Assembly: GCA_945883335.1 (NCBI GenBank)
Contig: CAMCXI010000003.1
Span: 1 to 64,000 of the forward strand
Length of the DNA stretch: 64,000 nt
From: Candidatus Methylopumilus universalis
GTDB taxonomy: Bacteria; Pseudomonadota; Gammaproteobacteria; Burkholderiales; Methylophilaceae
Reading direction: 5' to 3'
A model generated the notes under the pieces. It made no database searches, had not been told where the DNA came from, and saw only the letters and a list, made by a program, of their open reading frames with translations. This document shows positions 17,159 through 28,376 of the stretch, one piece after another. A program made the translations under genes and the position numbers. Numbering within the stretch: position 1 is the first letter of the stretch; each line of letters begins with the position of its first letter.

Positions 17159-18610
17159 TTACATCAATACAATATCAAATGCTTCTTGTGAGTATTGATT
17201 TTCCACCTGCAACGACACTGGCTTGCCGATAAAGTCCGATAGATTCGCCAAGCTTTGTGATTCTTCATCCATCAACAAACCAATGACTTTTTGCGAGGCC
17301 AGTACACGGAATTCTCGTGCGCTAAACTGTCTTGCATGGCGCAATAGCTCACGTAAAATTTCATAGCAAACGGTTTGTGCAGTTTTGAGCTCACCACGCC
17401 CGCGGCAACTTGGGCATGGCTCACAAAGAATATGCGCCAGGCTTTCACGCGTCCGTTTACGCGTCATTTCCACCAAGCCCAAAGCTGAGAACCCACTCAC
17501 ACTCATTCGTGCACGATCTTTATCGACAGCACGCTTAAGTTCCTGCATGACATCTTCACGCTGGCTATCTTCGTCCATATCGATAAAGTCGACAATAATA
17601 ATACCGCCGAGATTACGGAGTCTGAGTTGTCGAGCAATGCATTGTGAAGCCTCTAAATTAGTCTTAAAAATAGTATCAGACAAACTCTTACCGCTCACAA
17701 AGCCGCCTGTATTCACATCCACCGTAGTCAGCGCTTCGGTTTGATCAAAAATCAAATAGCCACCCGATTTAAGCTCAACTTTGCGTGACATGGCTTTTTC
17801 AATTTCGACTTCCACGTTATACATGTCGAACAAAGGCCGCTCACCTTGATAGTGCTCAAGCCTTTTTACAGCACCTACTGCATAGAGTTCTGCAAACTCA
17901 GATAGCTTTTGGAAAGTTTCACGAGAGTCGATCACAATACGATCGGTTTTTTCATTCACCACATCGCGCAATATACGCATCGGCAAGTTCAAATCTTGGA
18001 ATACCAAAGAGCGCTCAGATGCGCCATGACTTGCGGCTTGAATGTTACCCCAAACCTTGTTTAAGTAAGCAATATCGGCTAGTAACTCCTCATCGCTCGC
18101 TGCTTCAGACATCGTACGAATGATATAACCACCCGCGTGCTTTTCCGGTAAAAGCCTGATCAAACGGTCACGCAACAATTCCCGTTCCGCCTCATCCTCG
18201 ATACGCTGCGAAACACCAATATGATCTTGTTGTGGAAGATAAACAAGAAAACGACCAGCAATACTAATTTGCGTAGTGAGCCGAGCACCTTTGGTACCAA
18301 TAGGCTCTTTGACCACTTGCACCATCAAAGGCTGGCCTTCGTGCAATACTTCTTGAATCGTTTTTTCTTGATTGGCGCTGGTACATTCCAGCACATCTGC
18401 CACATGCAAAAAGGCGGCGCGTTGCAAACCAATTTCCACAAACGCTGACTGCATGCCCGGCAATACGCGGCACACAGAGCCTCGATAAATGTTACCCACC
18501 AAGCCCAATGAGGAGCTGCGCTCAATGTGAAGCTCTTGAACAATCCCTTGCTCAACAATGGCTACCCGCGTCTCTTGGGGGGTAACGTTAATTAAAATCT
18601 CTTCACTCAT
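17159..18610 (-). CDS. rng: Ribonuclease G
   Basis: A 483-residue endoribonuclease of the RNase E/G catalytic family. It has an S1-like domain (GNIYRGSVCRVLPGMQSAFVEIG), the DNase I-like catalytic segment around TVDVNTG (metal-binding aspartate) and IVDFIDM, and the zinc-link CEPCPSCRGRG. It lacks the RNase E scaffold tail, so it is RNase G rather than RNase E. Together with maf upstream on the same strand this is the common maf-rng pair. It processes the 5' end of 16S rRNA and some mRNAs. Confidence 0.93.
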   Translation of the reverse strand: MSEEILINVTPQETRVAIVEQGIVQELHIERSSSLGLVGNIYRGSVCRVLPGMQSAFVEIGLQRAAFLHVADVLECTSANQEKTIQEVLHEGQPLMVQVVKEPIGTKGARLTTQISIAGRFLVYLPQQDHIGVSQRIEDEAERELLRDRLIRLLPEKHAGGYIIRTMSEAASDEELLADIAYLNKVWGNIQAASHGASERSLVFQDLNLPMRILRDVVNEKTDRIVIDSRETFQKLSEFAELYAVGAVKRLEHYQGERPLFDMYNVEVEIEKAMSRKVELKSGGYLIFDQTEALTTVDVNTGGFVSGKSLSDTIFKTNLEASQCIARQLRLRNLGGIIIVDFIDMDEDSQREDVMQELKRAVDKDRARMSVSGFSALGLVEMTRKRTRESLAHILCEPCPSCRGRGELKTAQTVCYEILRELLRHARQFSAREFRVLASQKVIGLLMDEESQSLANLSDFIGKPVSLQVENQYSQEAFDIVLM

Positions 18611-18672
18611 ATCAACTCACTTTAGCTATTTTTTAATTCGTTATTTGTTATCAATTTTATATGATTTTGATT

Positions 18673-19251
18673 TCACAAAACTCGGATGCCGACTTGGCTC
18701 AGCAACTGGGCAGTTTCAAAGACTGGCAATCCCATCACGCCAGAATAGCTACCTTCAATACGCTTAATGAGTGTGCCAGCGAAGCCTTGTATGCCATAAG
18801 CACCCGCTTTATCGAGCGGCTCTCCTGTGGCGATGTAGGCCAAAATCGTTTGATCAGACAATGGTGCCATTTCAACTTTAGTGGTGGAAATAGCAACATT
18901 CACACCATCAGCAGTCGCGACAGCTATTCCTGTATGGACTTCATGCCATCGCCCAGACATGCTTGAGAGCATCTGAAAGGCATCGTCATTATCCTGTGGC
19001 TTGCCTAATATTTTTCCATCAAGACTCACCGTTGTATCCGCCGCTAATACAGGATAGAGAGGCTTAGATTTGGAGATTAAGTCTTCATAACAAGTCTTTG
19101 CTTTTTGTGCCGCCAGTCGCAATACATAAGCATCTGATTGCTCACTCTGAAGCGGTGTTTCATCGATATCTGAAGGCAACACAATAAACTCAAGCCCCAT
19201 CTGCTGAAGCAACTCGGCGCGTCTTGGTGAACGTGATGCTAAATAAATCAT
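18673..19251 (-). CDS. maf: Maf family nucleoside triphosphate pyrophosphatase
   Basis: A 192-residue house-cleaning enzyme of the YhdE (dTTP/UTP-type) branch. The N-terminal IYLASRSPRRAELLQQMG is the nucleotide loop; AADTTVSLDGKILGKPQ and SGRWHEVHTGIAV follow. I start it at ATG 19251 because the family begins exactly at this motif. In-frame ATGs at 19278 and 19359 would add unmatched residues, and the longer form would overlap the divergent MarC transcript. Confidence 0.9.
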   Translation of the reverse strand: MIYLASRSPRRAELLQQMGLEFIVLPSDIDETPLQSEQSDAYVLRLAAQKAKTCYEDLISKSKPLYPVLAADTTVSLDGKILGKPQDNDDAFQMLSSMSGRWHEVHTGIAVATADGVNVAISTTKVEMAPLSDQTILAYIATGEPLDKAGAYGIQGFAGTLIKRIEGSYSGVMGLPVFETAQLLSQVGIRVL

Positions 19252-19389
19252 TTTTTGGTAAACGCTATTTTTTAACATGTGATGATGCTTGGAGTTAATA
19301 TTTAATTTTGTAATAAGCTGATGTGCCACAATACTAACCGAAGCCTTAATAAGCACCAACTAAGAAAACAAGAAAAGAAGACTGCCAAC

Positions 19390-20022
19390 ATGACCGAGTG
19401 GGCCTATTTATTCAAAACTGGAGTTGCACTGTTCGCTATCGTCAATCCGATTGGAAGCATTCCGATATTTATCAGCGCTACCAGCAGCTGGGATAACAAA
19501 GCCAGAGCGCATACCGCTAATGTAGTGGCTATTACAGTGTTTACCGTCTTGACTATCGCAACATTTATCGGCAATGATGTTTTAAATTTTTTCAGCATCA
19601 CCATCCCCTCATTTCAAGTGGGTGGGGGAATTTTAATCTTGCTGATGTCTATCAACATGATGCACGGAAAACATAGTCATTCAAGCCAAACGCCTGAAGA
19701 AGCCCAAAACTTAGCTGATCGTGAAGCAATCGCGATTGTCCCTCTCAGCATTCCCCTGCTAGCTGGGCCAGGCGCGATTAGTAGCATGATTATCGCGGCA
19801 GAAAAAAGTACAAGCGTGGCTAATCATGCCAGCTTAACCATTCCTGTTGCGGTTGTCGTAGCTTTGGTATGGATTACCTTGAGACTCTCTGCCAATATCG
19901 CCAATAAGCTTGGTACGATCGGTATGAATATCGTCACGCGTTTAATGGGTTTGATTTTAGCGGCCATGTCGATTGAATTTATTGCGCATGGACTGACGGG
20001 CCTATTTCCTCAACTAGGTTAA
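19390..20022 (+). CDS. MarC family membrane protein (UPF0056)
   Basis: A 210-residue protein with six predicted transmembrane helices and the MarC-family N-terminus FAIVNPIGSIPIF, then PLAGPGAIS-like IPLLAGPGAISSMII. The family was once tied to multiple antibiotic resistance, but that role was not upheld and the function remains unknown. AAAGAAG upstream of ATG 19390 supports this start over TTG/ATG codons further upstream. Confidence 0.85.
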   Translation: MTEWAYLFKTGVALFAIVNPIGSIPIFISATSSWDNKARAHTANVVAITVFTVLTIATFIGNDVLNFFSITIPSFQVGGGILILLMSINMMHGKHSHSSQTPEEAQNLADREAIAIVPLSIPLLAGPGAISSMIIAAEKSTSVANHASLTIPVAVVVALVWITLRLSANIANKLGTIGMNIVTRLMGLILAAMSIEFIAHGLTGLFPQLG

Positions 20023-20090
20023 TCACAAGCCTTGCTGGTTTACTCTGCCGTCTAGCGGTAAAATGTCTTTTTAAGCTTTAAAGTATCACG

Positions 20091-20534
20091 ATGATTTGGA
20101 AACCCAATACCACCGTTGCTGCCATCATCGAACAAGACGGTCGCTTTTTAATGGTGGAAGAAAACACGACCGAAGGCGTTCGGATTAATCAGCCTGCAGG
20201 TCATTTAGATGAAGGCGAAACAATTCTGCAAGGCATAATACGTGAGACCTTGGAAGAAACAGCTTACGACTTTACGCCCACAGAATTATTGGGTGTTTAC
20301 CACTGGCAACGTCCAGCTAAGGACGTTACTTATTTGCGCTTTGCCTTTGTTGGCAAACTAGGCACACATCACCCTGAACGCGCCTTAGACGATGGTATTA
20401 TTCGTGCAGTTTGGATGACCCTTGATGAACTGCGCGCAAATCAAACAATCCATCGCAGTCCGCAAGTATTAAAATGTGTAGAAGATTATTTAGCAGGTCA
20501 GCGCTTTCCTTTAGCCGTGCTGTCTCATTTATAA
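20091..20534 (+). CDS. nudJ: Nudix phosphatase NudJ
   Basis: A 147-residue Nudix hydrolase with the complete box [21 protein letters not shown]. In E. coli NudJ acts on thiamine pyrophosphate intermediates and nucleoside di/triphosphates. It is 13 bases ahead of mnmA, the same pairing as in E. coli, which supports the NudJ assignment over other Nudix types. Confidence 0.9.
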   Translation: MIWKPNTTVAAIIEQDGRFLMVEENTTEGVRINQPAGHLDEGETILQGIIRETLEETAYDFTPTELLGVYHWQRPAKDVTYLRFAFVGKLGTHHPERALDDGIIRAVWMTLDELRANQTIHRSPQVLKCVEDYLAGQRFPLAVLSHL

Positions 20535-20547
20535 AGCAAAAGAATTT

Positions 20548-21642
20548 ATGAAAAACAAAAGAATTGTCGTTGGGCTTTCTGGTGGCGTAGATTCCTCAGT
20601 CACTGCTTTGTTGCTCAAGCAACAAGGTTATGATGTGGTTGGTCTATTTATGAAAAACTGGGAAGACGACGACACAGACGAATACTGCTCATCCAAGCAA
20701 GATTTGATTGATGCCGTTTCAGTCGCAGACAAAATCGGCATTGAAATTGAGGTGGTCAATTTCAGCAAAGAATACAAAGAGCGCGTATTCCAAAACTTTC
20801 TAGATGAATACCAAGCAGGCCGCACACCCAACCCAGATATTTTGTGCAACGCAGAGATTAAATTTAAAGCGTTTCTAGACCATGCGATGGGCTTAGGGGC
20901 TGACTTAATCGCCACAGGGCATTATGCGCAAGTGCGCGAAAATCCATTCGAAGCGGGTGAGTATCAATTACTCAAAGCAGAAGACGGCAGTAAAGACCAG
21001 AGCTATTTTTTACACCGCCTAAATCAAGCGCAGCTTTCTAAAACATTATTTCCGCTAGGCCATTTACTTAAACGTGAAGTACGTGAAATTGCCCGTCAAG
21101 CAGGCCTTGCAACAAGCGAAAAGAAAGACTCCACAGGCATTTGCTTTATTGGCGAACGTCCCTTCCAAGAGTTTTTAAGCCGCTATTTACCACGCGAACC
21201 TGGCGAGATGAAAACGCCTGATGGCAAGGTGGTCGGAAAACATGATGGCTTAATGTATTACACACTAGGTCAGCGCCAAGGCTTGAAAATTGGCGGCTCA
21301 AAAGAGAGCAATGGTGAGCCTTGGTTTGTAGCGCAAAAAGACATGAATAATAATGTGTTGATTGTGGTGCAAGGACATGAGCATCCTCTTCTGCTCAACG
21401 ATGGTTTGCAAGCGGGTCAAGTTCATTGGAATAGTGGCAAGCAACCCAAAACCAATTGGGTTTATGCCGCAAAAACACGTTATCGCCAACCAGATGCGCC
21501 ATGCGAAATTGAGCGTTTAGGTGAAGATTTTGTCGAGATTAAATTCGGGCAAAAACAATGGGCAATTACTCCAGGCCAGTCAGCTGTTGTGTATGAAAGC
21601 AACGTCTGTTTAGGCGGCGGCATTATTACTGGCGCGATTTAA
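20548..21642 (+). CDS. mnmA: tRNA-specific 2-thiouridylase MnmA
   Basis: Thiolates U34 of Lys, Glu and Gln tRNAs. The PP-loop [15 protein letters not shown] begins at residue 9. The two active-site cysteines are in [13 protein letters not shown] and [10 protein letters not shown]. The 364 residues match the family. It is convergent with the GST gene, 8 bases apart, with no clear terminator between them. Confidence 0.96.
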   Translation: MKNKRIVVGLSGGVDSSVTALLLKQQGYDVVGLFMKNWEDDDTDEYCSSKQDLIDAVSVADKIGIEIEVVNFSKEYKERVFQNFLDEYQAGRTPNPDILCNAEIKFKAFLDHAMGLGADLIATGHYAQVRENPFEAGEYQLLKAEDGSKDQSYFLHRLNQAQLSKTLFPLGHLLKREVREIARQAGLATSEKKDSTGICFIGERPFQEFLSRYLPREPGEMKTPDGKVVGKHDGLMYYTLGQRQGLKIGGSKESNGEPWFVAQKDMNNNVLIVVQGHEHPLLLNDGLQAGQVHWNSGKQPKTNWVYAAKTRYRQPDAPCEIERLGEDFVEIKFGQKQWAITPGQSAVVYESNVCLGGGIITGAI

Positions 21643-21650
21643 ATTGAAGA

Positions 21651-22265
21651 CTAAGCCTTAGGCGGTAAAGTTTCTGCAATTGAAGGGCGTGAAGCAAGCG
21701 ATGCATTGAGTCGTGCTAAATTTGGGTAACGATTTTCCAAATCTACTTTGTAGTCAAAGCGTAAATCCAAATAGCCCAACACACAAACCAAAGCGATATC
21801 GGCCAAGCTAAAGGTTTCACCTACACAGAATTTATTTGAGCCTAGATCCTCATCGAGCGCTTTTAAACCAAGATCAACTTTATTCCATTGTTTTTTAATC
21901 CAATTAGGGTCTTGTAAATTTTCTGGGCGACGTTGCTCTACCATTACGGCAACACCAGCATCACAAACACCGTCAGCCAAAGACTCCCAGCGTTTTACTT
22001 GGAACTTAGATTTAGAATCTTGCGGTATCAAATGTGATACAGGCGTGCGCTGATCTAAGTAATCCACAATCACGCTAGAATCATACAAACTCTCACCGTC
22101 ATCCATAATCAACACTGGAATTTTTCCTAATGGATTATGCAAAAACACAGGGCAATCTGGATCGGCCAACACAACAACCTGCAAATCAATCGCAATGCGT
22201 TTCTCAGCAGCGACGATACGAACTTTACGGGCATAAGGGCTGGTGAGTGAGTATAAAAGCTTCAT
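21651..22265 (-). CDS. Glutathione S-transferase family protein
   Basis: A 204-residue protein with a thioredoxin-like N-terminal domain (KLLYSLTSPYARKVRIVAAEK, then GKIPVL and ESLYDSSVIVDYLD) and an all-helical C-terminal domain (FSLADIALVC). The SPYARKVR segment is typical of the YibF-like/beta-class branch. The substrate is unknown. It is divergent from nadC. Confidence 0.88.
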   Translation of the reverse strand: MKLLYSLTSPYARKVRIVAAEKRIAIDLQVVVLADPDCPVFLHNPLGKIPVLIMDDGESLYDSSVIVDYLDQRTPVSHLIPQDSKSKFQVKRWESLADGVCDAGVAVMVEQRRPENLQDPNWIKKQWNKVDLGLKALDEDLGSNKFCVGETFSLADIALVCVLGYLDLRFDYKVDLENRYPNLARLNASLASRPSIAETLPPKA

Positions 22266-22334
22266 GTAATCTGTTTCACTTTTCTAAAAGCGCTATTGAG
22301 ACAACTCTAGCAGATTGTCATTATAATGGAATTT

Positions 22335-23252
22335 ATGAACGAATTAATTAGCAAGCAAATATTGACAGCGTTGGCGGAGTCGATCAAGGCCAATGTCCAT
22401 GCGGCTATCATTGAGGATTTAAGCGGCACAGACAACGATATCAAGGACTTCACTGCAAAACTCATTGCGCCCAATCAACTTGCCCAAGCCAGCATTATCT
22501 CTCGCGAGTACGCAGTAATTTGCGGCATCCCTTGGGTGGAAGAATGCTTTAAGCAAATTGCGCCTAGCGTGGCTATCAATTGGCAAGTCAAAGAAGGCGA
22601 ATCAGTTAAAGCCAATCAAACACTTTGTACGCTAAAAGGCAAAGCCCATGAAATACTGAGTGCTGAGCGCTGTGCTTTAAACTTCTTACAAACACTCTCT
22701 GCAACGGCAACGGCAACCCAAAAATATGTTGAAGCGATCAAGGGCACTAAAGCACGAATTTTAGATACGCGCAAAACCATTCCGGGCTTACGTATTGCGC
22801 AAAAATATGCCGTCACCATTGGTGGGGGGCTGAATCAACGCATCGGGCTTTACGATGGCATTCTGATTAAAGAAAATCACATTGCCGCAGCAGGTAGCAT
22901 TGAGGCCGCGCTCGCGGAGGCCAATAAAATAGCGGCTCAACAGGGCAATGACTTAAGCATTCAAATTGAAGTGGAAAATTTAGCGGAATTAGAAAGCGCA
23001 TTAAAGGCAGGCGCAACATTGATATTACTAGATAACTTTGACATGGCATTGCTCAAAGAAGCTGTGACGATCAATGCTAACCGAGCCGTGCTTGAAGCAT
23101 CAGGCGGGATTGATCTCGCAAACGTTAGAGAAATTGCTTTTACGGGCGTGGATAGAATTTCCATCGGCAGCCTCACAAAAAACATTCAAGCCATCGACCT
23201 TTCGATGCGCTTTTCAAACATTCAATCAAAATGCACTCCTAAAACACAATAA
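22335..23252 (+). CDS. nadC: Nicotinate-nucleotide pyrophosphorylase (quinolinate phosphoribosyltransferase)
   Basis: Makes nicotinate mononucleotide from quinolinate and PRPP in NAD synthesis. Key pieces are LSAERCALNFLQ, the substrate-binding ILDTRKTIPGLR and KYAV, GGGLNQRIGLYDGILIKENH, and the C-terminal LEASGGI and GVDRISIGSLT. ATG 22335 is chosen; the ATG at 22326 overlaps a TATAAT-like sequence and would add three residues. The gene ends in a hairpin (23238-23268). Confidence 0.94.
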   Translation: MNELISKQILTALAESIKANVHAAIIEDLSGTDNDIKDFTAKLIAPNQLAQASIISREYAVICGIPWVEECFKQIAPSVAINWQVKEGESVKANQTLCTLKGKAHEILSAERCALNFLQTLSATATATQKYVEAIKGTKARILDTRKTIPGLRIAQKYAVTIGGGLNQRIGLYDGILIKENHIAAAGSIEAALAEANKIAAQQGNDLSIQIEVENLAELESALKAGATLILLDNFDMALLKEAVTINANRAVLEASGGIDLANVREIAFTGVDRISIGSLTKNIQAIDLSMRFSNIQSKCTPKTQ

Positions 23253-23268
23253 GCCCATGTGTTTTAGG
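23238..23268 (+). terminator. Hairpin at the end of nadC
   Basis: A perfect ten-pair stem, CCTAAAACAC (23238-23247) with GTGTTTTAGG (23259-23268), has an 11-base loop that contains the nadC stop codon. The following GTTTATTTG is only moderately T-rich, so termination may be partial. Confidence 0.5.
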
Positions 23269-23377
23269 GTTTATTTGACACTAACAATCTGAAGATTCTA
23301 AGCCTCCAGCCTTGACCAAAAGCCTGCAAACGGTTACTGTGCAGGGTTACCCGATTATTAGCAAATACAAGTACGTT

Positions 23378-25147
23378 ATGGACGATAGCAATCAGCAAAA
23401 AGTAAGCCAAATTTCTGGCGCGGAAATCATCATGCGATGTTTGCAGGAAGAGAACGTCAAGTTCGTCTTCGGCTATCCAGGCGGCGCTGTGCTGCACATT
23501 TACGATGCGCTATTTAAGCAAAATCACTTCAAACATATTCTCGTTCGCCATGAGCAAGCTGCAGTTCATGCCGCGGATGCTTTTTCACGTGCAACGGGTG
23601 AAGTTGGCGTAGCGCTTGTGACATCAGGCCCAGGCGCAACCAATGCGGTAACAGGCATTGCAACCGCTTACATGGACTCGATCCCTATGGTGGTAATTAG
23701 CGGCCAAGTGCCAACTGCCGCCATCGGCATGGACGCATTCCAAGAAGTTGACATGGTGGGCGTAACGCGTCCATGCGTGAAGCACAACTTTTTGATTAAA
23801 GATGTACGTGACATCGCTATCACCCTCAAAAAAGCATTTTACATTGCAGCAAGTGGTCGTCCAGGCCCTGTTGTAGTTGATATTCCTAAGGACATCACCG
23901 CTGAGTTTGCTGAGTTTGATTATCCTAAAACGATAGAGATGCGCTCATACACGCCAGTTGTGAAAGGTCACTCAGGTCAAATCAAAAAAGCAGTCAAAAT
24001 TCTGCTCGAAGCTAAACGCCCAATGGTTTATGCAGGCGGCGGCTTGGTTTTGGGCGATGCTTCAAACGAATTAGTTAAATTAGCGAGAGCATTAGGCTAT
24101 CCAGTCACCAACACTCTTATGGGCTTGGGTGGCTATCCAGCAACTGATAAGCAATACCTTGGTATGCTTGGCATGCACGGCACTTACGAGGCCAACAATG
24201 CCATGCAAGACTGTGATGTATTACTTGCTGTTGGCGCACGTTTTGATGATCGCGTGATTGGCAATCCTGACCATTTCTTGAGCGTTCCACGCACGATCAT
24301 CCATATCGACGTTGATCCTTCGTCTATTTCCAAACGGGTAAAAGTGGATGTGCCTATCGTGGGGCACGTGCAATCAGTGCTTGCTGAAATGAACGAGGTT
24401 TTAGCTGCGGAAACTATAAAACCAGATGCTGCTGCATTAAAAACTTGGTGGGCTAAAATTGACGTTTGGCGCGCCAAAAAGTCTGCAAGTTATGACGGAT
24501 CAAGCAGTACTATTATTAAGCCACAATACGTGATTGAAAAACTCTGTGAAGTGACGAAAGGCGATGCTTTTGTGACATCAGACGTTGGCCAACATCAAAT
24601 GTGGGCAGCGCAATACTACAAGTTCGACAAACCACGTCGTTGGATTAACTCTGGCGGCCTGGGTACCATGGGTGTTGGTTTGCCTTATGCGATGGGCTGT
24701 CAATTAGCTTTTCCTGACGCGCAAGTCGCTTGTGTGACAGGCGAAGGCAGTATTCAAATGAACATTCAAGAGCTTTCAACTTGCAAACAATTCCATTTGC
24801 CGATCAAGGTAATTCTTCTCAACAATCGTTACTTGGGCATGGTTCGCCAATGGCAAGAGTTCTTCTACGAGAACCGTTATTCAGAATCATACATGGACAG
24901 CTTGCCTGACTTTGTTAAGCTTGCTGAGTCTTATGGCCTAATTGGCATGAATATTGATAAACCAGGCGACGTTGAAGGTGCATTGCAAGATGCATTTGCC
25001 ATGAAAGATAAATTTGTATTTATGAATTTCATGACGGATCAAAAAGAAAACGTCTTCCCAATGGTGCCTAACGGCAAAGGCATTTCTGAGATGATCTTAG
25101 GTTCAGACACAAATGCAAATGACGCTGCCGATGAGATGGAGGGTTAA
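23378..25147 (+). CDS. ilvB: Acetolactate synthase large (catalytic) subunit
   Basis: A thiamine-diphosphate enzyme at the head of valine/leucine/isoleucine synthesis. The catalytic glutamate lies in RHEQAAVHAADAF, with FGYPGGAVL before it. The TPP/Mg motif is VTGEGSIQMNIQELSTC to ILLNNRYLGMVRQWQ. ATG 23378 gives 589 residues; a TTG at 23312 would add 22 residues atypical of the family. ilvH follows directly, then ilvC. Confidence 0.95.
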   Translation: MDDSNQQKVSQISGAEIIMRCLQEENVKFVFGYPGGAVLHIYDALFKQNHFKHILVRHEQAAVHAADAFSRATGEVGVALVTSGPGATNAVTGIATAYMDSIPMVVISGQVPTAAIGMDAFQEVDMVGVTRPCVKHNFLIKDVRDIAITLKKAFYIAASGRPGPVVVDIPKDITAEFAEFDYPKTIEMRSYTPVVKGHSGQIKKAVKILLEAKRPMVYAGGGLVLGDASNELVKLARALGYPVTNTLMGLGGYPATDKQYLGMLGMHGTYEANNAMQDCDVLLAVGARFDDRVIGNPDHFLSVPRTIIHIDVDPSSISKRVKVDVPIVGHVQSVLAEMNEVLAAETIKPDAAALKTWWAKIDVWRAKKSASYDGSSSTIIKPQYVIEKLCEVTKGDAFVTSDVGQHQMWAAQYYKFDKPRRWINSGGLGTMGVGLPYAMGCQLAFPDAQVACVTGEGSIQMNIQELSTCKQFHLPIKVILLNNRYLGMVRQWQEFFYENRYSESYMDSLPDFVKLAESYGLIGMNIDKPGDVEGALQDAFAMKDKFVFMNFMTDQKENVFPMVPNGKGISEMILGSDTNANDAADEMEG

Positions 25148-25148
25148 G

Positions 25149-25640
25149 ATGAAACATATTATTTCTCTACTCATGGAAAACGAAGCAGGCGCACTTTCAC
25201 GCGTTGCAGGCTTATTTTCAGCACGCGCATATAATATTGAATCCCTGACAGTAGCGCCAACTGAAGACGCTACTTTGTCACGTATGACGATTGTCACATC
25301 CGGATCGGATGAGGTAATCGAGCAAATCATCAAACAGCTCAACAAGCTGGTCGATGTTGTAAAAGTCCTAGACCTGAATGATGGCCGCTATATCGAACGC
25401 GAGCTAATGCTGGTCAAGGTCAAAGCCACTGGCGCCTTGCGCGAAGAGATGAAGCGTATTAGCGACATTTTCCGTGGCCGTATTATTGACGTAGCAGATG
25501 GCAGTTACACCATCGAACTCACAGGTTCTGGCTCAAAATTAGATGCCTTCATAGAAGCATTGGATAAAACAGTGATTCTAGAAACTGTGCGCACAGGCGC
25601 TTCAGGCATTGGTCGTGGCGACAGGATTCTAAAAGTTTAA
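25149..25640 (+). CDS. ilvH: Acetolactate synthase small (regulatory) subunit
   Basis: A 163-residue ACT-domain protein starting MKHIISLLMENEAGALSRVAGLFS, which binds valine and controls IlvB. A C-terminal domain follows (RELMLVKVKA). The ATG at 25149 is two bases past the ilvB stop and is preceded by GGAGGG, a very strong ribosome site lying inside the ilvB end. Subunit translation is therefore coupled. Confidence 0.95.
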   Translation: MKHIISLLMENEAGALSRVAGLFSARAYNIESLTVAPTEDATLSRMTIVTSGSDEVIEQIIKQLNKLVDVVKVLDLNDGRYIERELMLVKVKATGALREEMKRISDIFRGRIIDVADGSYTIELTGSGSKLDAFIEALDKTVILETVRTGASGIGRGDRILKV

Positions 25641-25658
25641 TTATTTAATATCACCTAA

Positions 25659-26699
<1,041 letters not shown>

Positions 26700-26737
26700 T
26701 TTAGGCACTTACCAAGCGTTAATCGCTTAAAATAGAA

Positions 26738-26766
26738 GGGCAAGGTGGCAACACCCTGCCCTTTTT
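26738..26766 (+). terminator. Rho-independent terminator of ilvBHC
   Basis: GGGCA, a mismatch, then GGTG (26738-26747) pairs with CACC, a mismatch, then TGCCC (26752-26761) around a GCAA loop, followed by TTTTT. It overlaps a GTG codon (26745) that would otherwise look like a psd start. Confidence 0.75.
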
Positions 26767-26789
26767 ACTTTGATACAGCTGAGATTTTT

Positions 26790-27641
26790 GTGCGCACCCA
26801 ATTAAAAGTTTTACCGCAATACCTAATACCCAAACAAGCCATCACTGCGCTTGCAGGAAAGCTTGCCTCTGCTAAGACAGGCAAGCTCACGACCGCTGTA
26901 ATTAAATGGTTTGTAAAGCGCTACCAAGTCAATATGGCCGAAGCGGCAGAACCCAATATTGAAGCTTACGAAAGCTTTAACGAGTTTTTTACACGCCCAT
27001 TAAAAAAAGGCGCAAGACGCATCACAAAAGCGGACTTCATTAGCCCAGTTGATGGTGCAATTAGTCAGTTTGGAAACATTGAAGCGGATCAAATCTTCCA
27101 AGCCAAAGGCCATCATTACTCAACACTTGCCATGCTTGCAGGCAATAAAGAGCTTGCTACTCACTTTCAAGATGGTCAGTTCGCCACGTTGTATTTAAGC
27201 CCTAAAGACTATCACCGCATTCACATGCCATGTGATGGCAACCTTAAAAGCATGACTTACGTGCCAGGTGATTTGTTTTCAGTCAATCCAACTACGGCTC
27301 AAGGCGTACCAGGTTTATTTGCAAGAAACGAACGTGTCATTTGTGAGTTTGATTCGGCGCGTGGGGTGTTTGTTCTGATTTTAGTGGGCGCCACCATCGT
27401 GGGCAGCATGGCGACTGTTTGGCATGGGATCATTAACCCACCGCGAGTGGGACGGATCACCACATGGACTTATGATAAACACAGCATCAATCTGAAGCAG
27501 GGCGAAGAAATGGGCCGCTTTTTACTAGGCTCAACCGTGGTGATGCTGTTCCCAAAAAACACGCTCACTTTCAACAGCGCCTGGAAAGCAGCCAAGTCAA
27601 TTCAACTTGGTGAAAAAATGGCGAGTGGCACGATCAGTTAA
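26790..27641 (+). CDS. psd: Phosphatidylserine decarboxylase proenzyme
   Basis: Makes phosphatidylethanolamine at the inner membrane. The self-cleaving site is the LGST sequence in GRFLLGSTVVMLF near the C-terminus, where cleavage before the serine creates the pyruvoyl group. SPVDGAIS and YHRIHMP are also family motifs. I place the start at GTG 26790 (283 residues), because the upstream GTG at 26745 is within the ilvC terminator and would add 15 residues without family match. This is the classical E. coli-type Psd. Confidence 0.9.
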   Translation: MRTQLKVLPQYLIPKQAITALAGKLASAKTGKLTTAVIKWFVKRYQVNMAEAAEPNIEAYESFNEFFTRPLKKGARRITKADFISPVDGAISQFGNIEADQIFQAKGHHYSTLAMLAGNKELATHFQDGQFATLYLSPKDYHRIHMPCDGNLKSMTYVPGDLFSVNPTTAQGVPGLFARNERVICEFDSARGVFVLILVGATIVGSMATVWHGIINPPRVGRITTWTYDKHSINLKQGEEMGRFLLGSTVVMLFPKNTLTFNSAWKAAKSIQLGEKMASGTIS

Positions 27642-27679
27642 GAACAAGCCGTTGCTCATTAATCTCCAAGCAACAAAAA

Positions 27680-27702
27680 AGCCGCTATCAAGCGGCTTTT
27701 TA
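27680..27702. terminator. Bidirectional terminator between psd and rppH
   Basis: AGCCGCT (27680-27686), loop ATCA, AGCGGCT (27691-27697), with a T-run after it on the plus strand and an A-run before it that serves the minus strand. Confidence 0.85.
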
Positions 27703-27717
27703 TTTAAATAATCGGAT

Positions 27718-28239
27718 CTACTCTGTCATTGAGTGATCATTTTGTGTACGCTGCTTTGTGCGCTCACTACCTCCCAAATAAACTGCTAATTCATTGAGTG
27801 CTAGACGATACACATCCCGTTTGAAATCAATCACACTTTCCATGGGCACCCAATACTCACTCCAACGCCAAGCATCAAATTCTGGATGCGGTGTTGCACG
27901 AAGCGACACATCCGTATCGCGAGCGACTAAGCGCAATAAAAACCAAATTTGCTTTTGGCCTTTATAGCTGCCTCGCCACTCACGCTTAATCCAGCTCGTC
28001 GGAACGTCGTAACGCAACCAGTCGCGTGTGCGACCAAGAATTTTTACATGCTCGGGACGTAAGCCGACCTCTTCCATCAGCTCTCGGTACATGGCCTCTT
28101 CAGGGCTTTCGCCTTGCTTAATGCCACCTTGCGGAAACTGCCAAGAGTGTTCGCGGATGCGTTTACCCCAAAAAACCTGATTGTTGGCATTACTGATAAT
28201 AATGCCAACGTTCGGGCGATATCCATCGCGATCTATCAT
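27718..28239 (-). CDS. rppH: RNA pyrophosphohydrolase RppH
   Basis: A Nudix enzyme that removes pyrophosphate from mRNA 5' ends to start decay. Typical N-terminus [17 protein letters not shown], then [28 protein letters not shown] (Nudix box). ATG 28239 is chosen, giving 173 residues; a TTG at 28248 would add three. AGGT eight bases upstream is a fair ribosome site. Confidence 0.95.
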   Translation of the reverse strand: MIDRDGYRPNVGIIISNANNQVFWGKRIREHSWQFPQGGIKQGESPEEAMYRELMEEVGLRPEHVKILGRTRDWLRYDVPTSWIKREWRGSYKGQKQIWFLLRLVARDTDVSLRATPHPEFDAWRWSEYWVPMESVIDFKRDVYRLALNELAVYLGGSERTKQRTQNDHSMTE

Positions 28240-28376
28240 CACAAACAACCTAAATAATTTAATGTAATTTTTTCATACTTCGCCAAATATTGAAAGGCAT
28301 GGTTTCAATATCAGCTTGATAAAATATGAATAAGCCTATTAAGGGATGGATAAACCCCACTTTAATTTTCACTTCC

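Noticed and set aside
26745-26789. GTG start giving psd 15 more codons
   Set aside because: The codons form the ilvC terminator hairpin and have no counterpart in Psd proteins.
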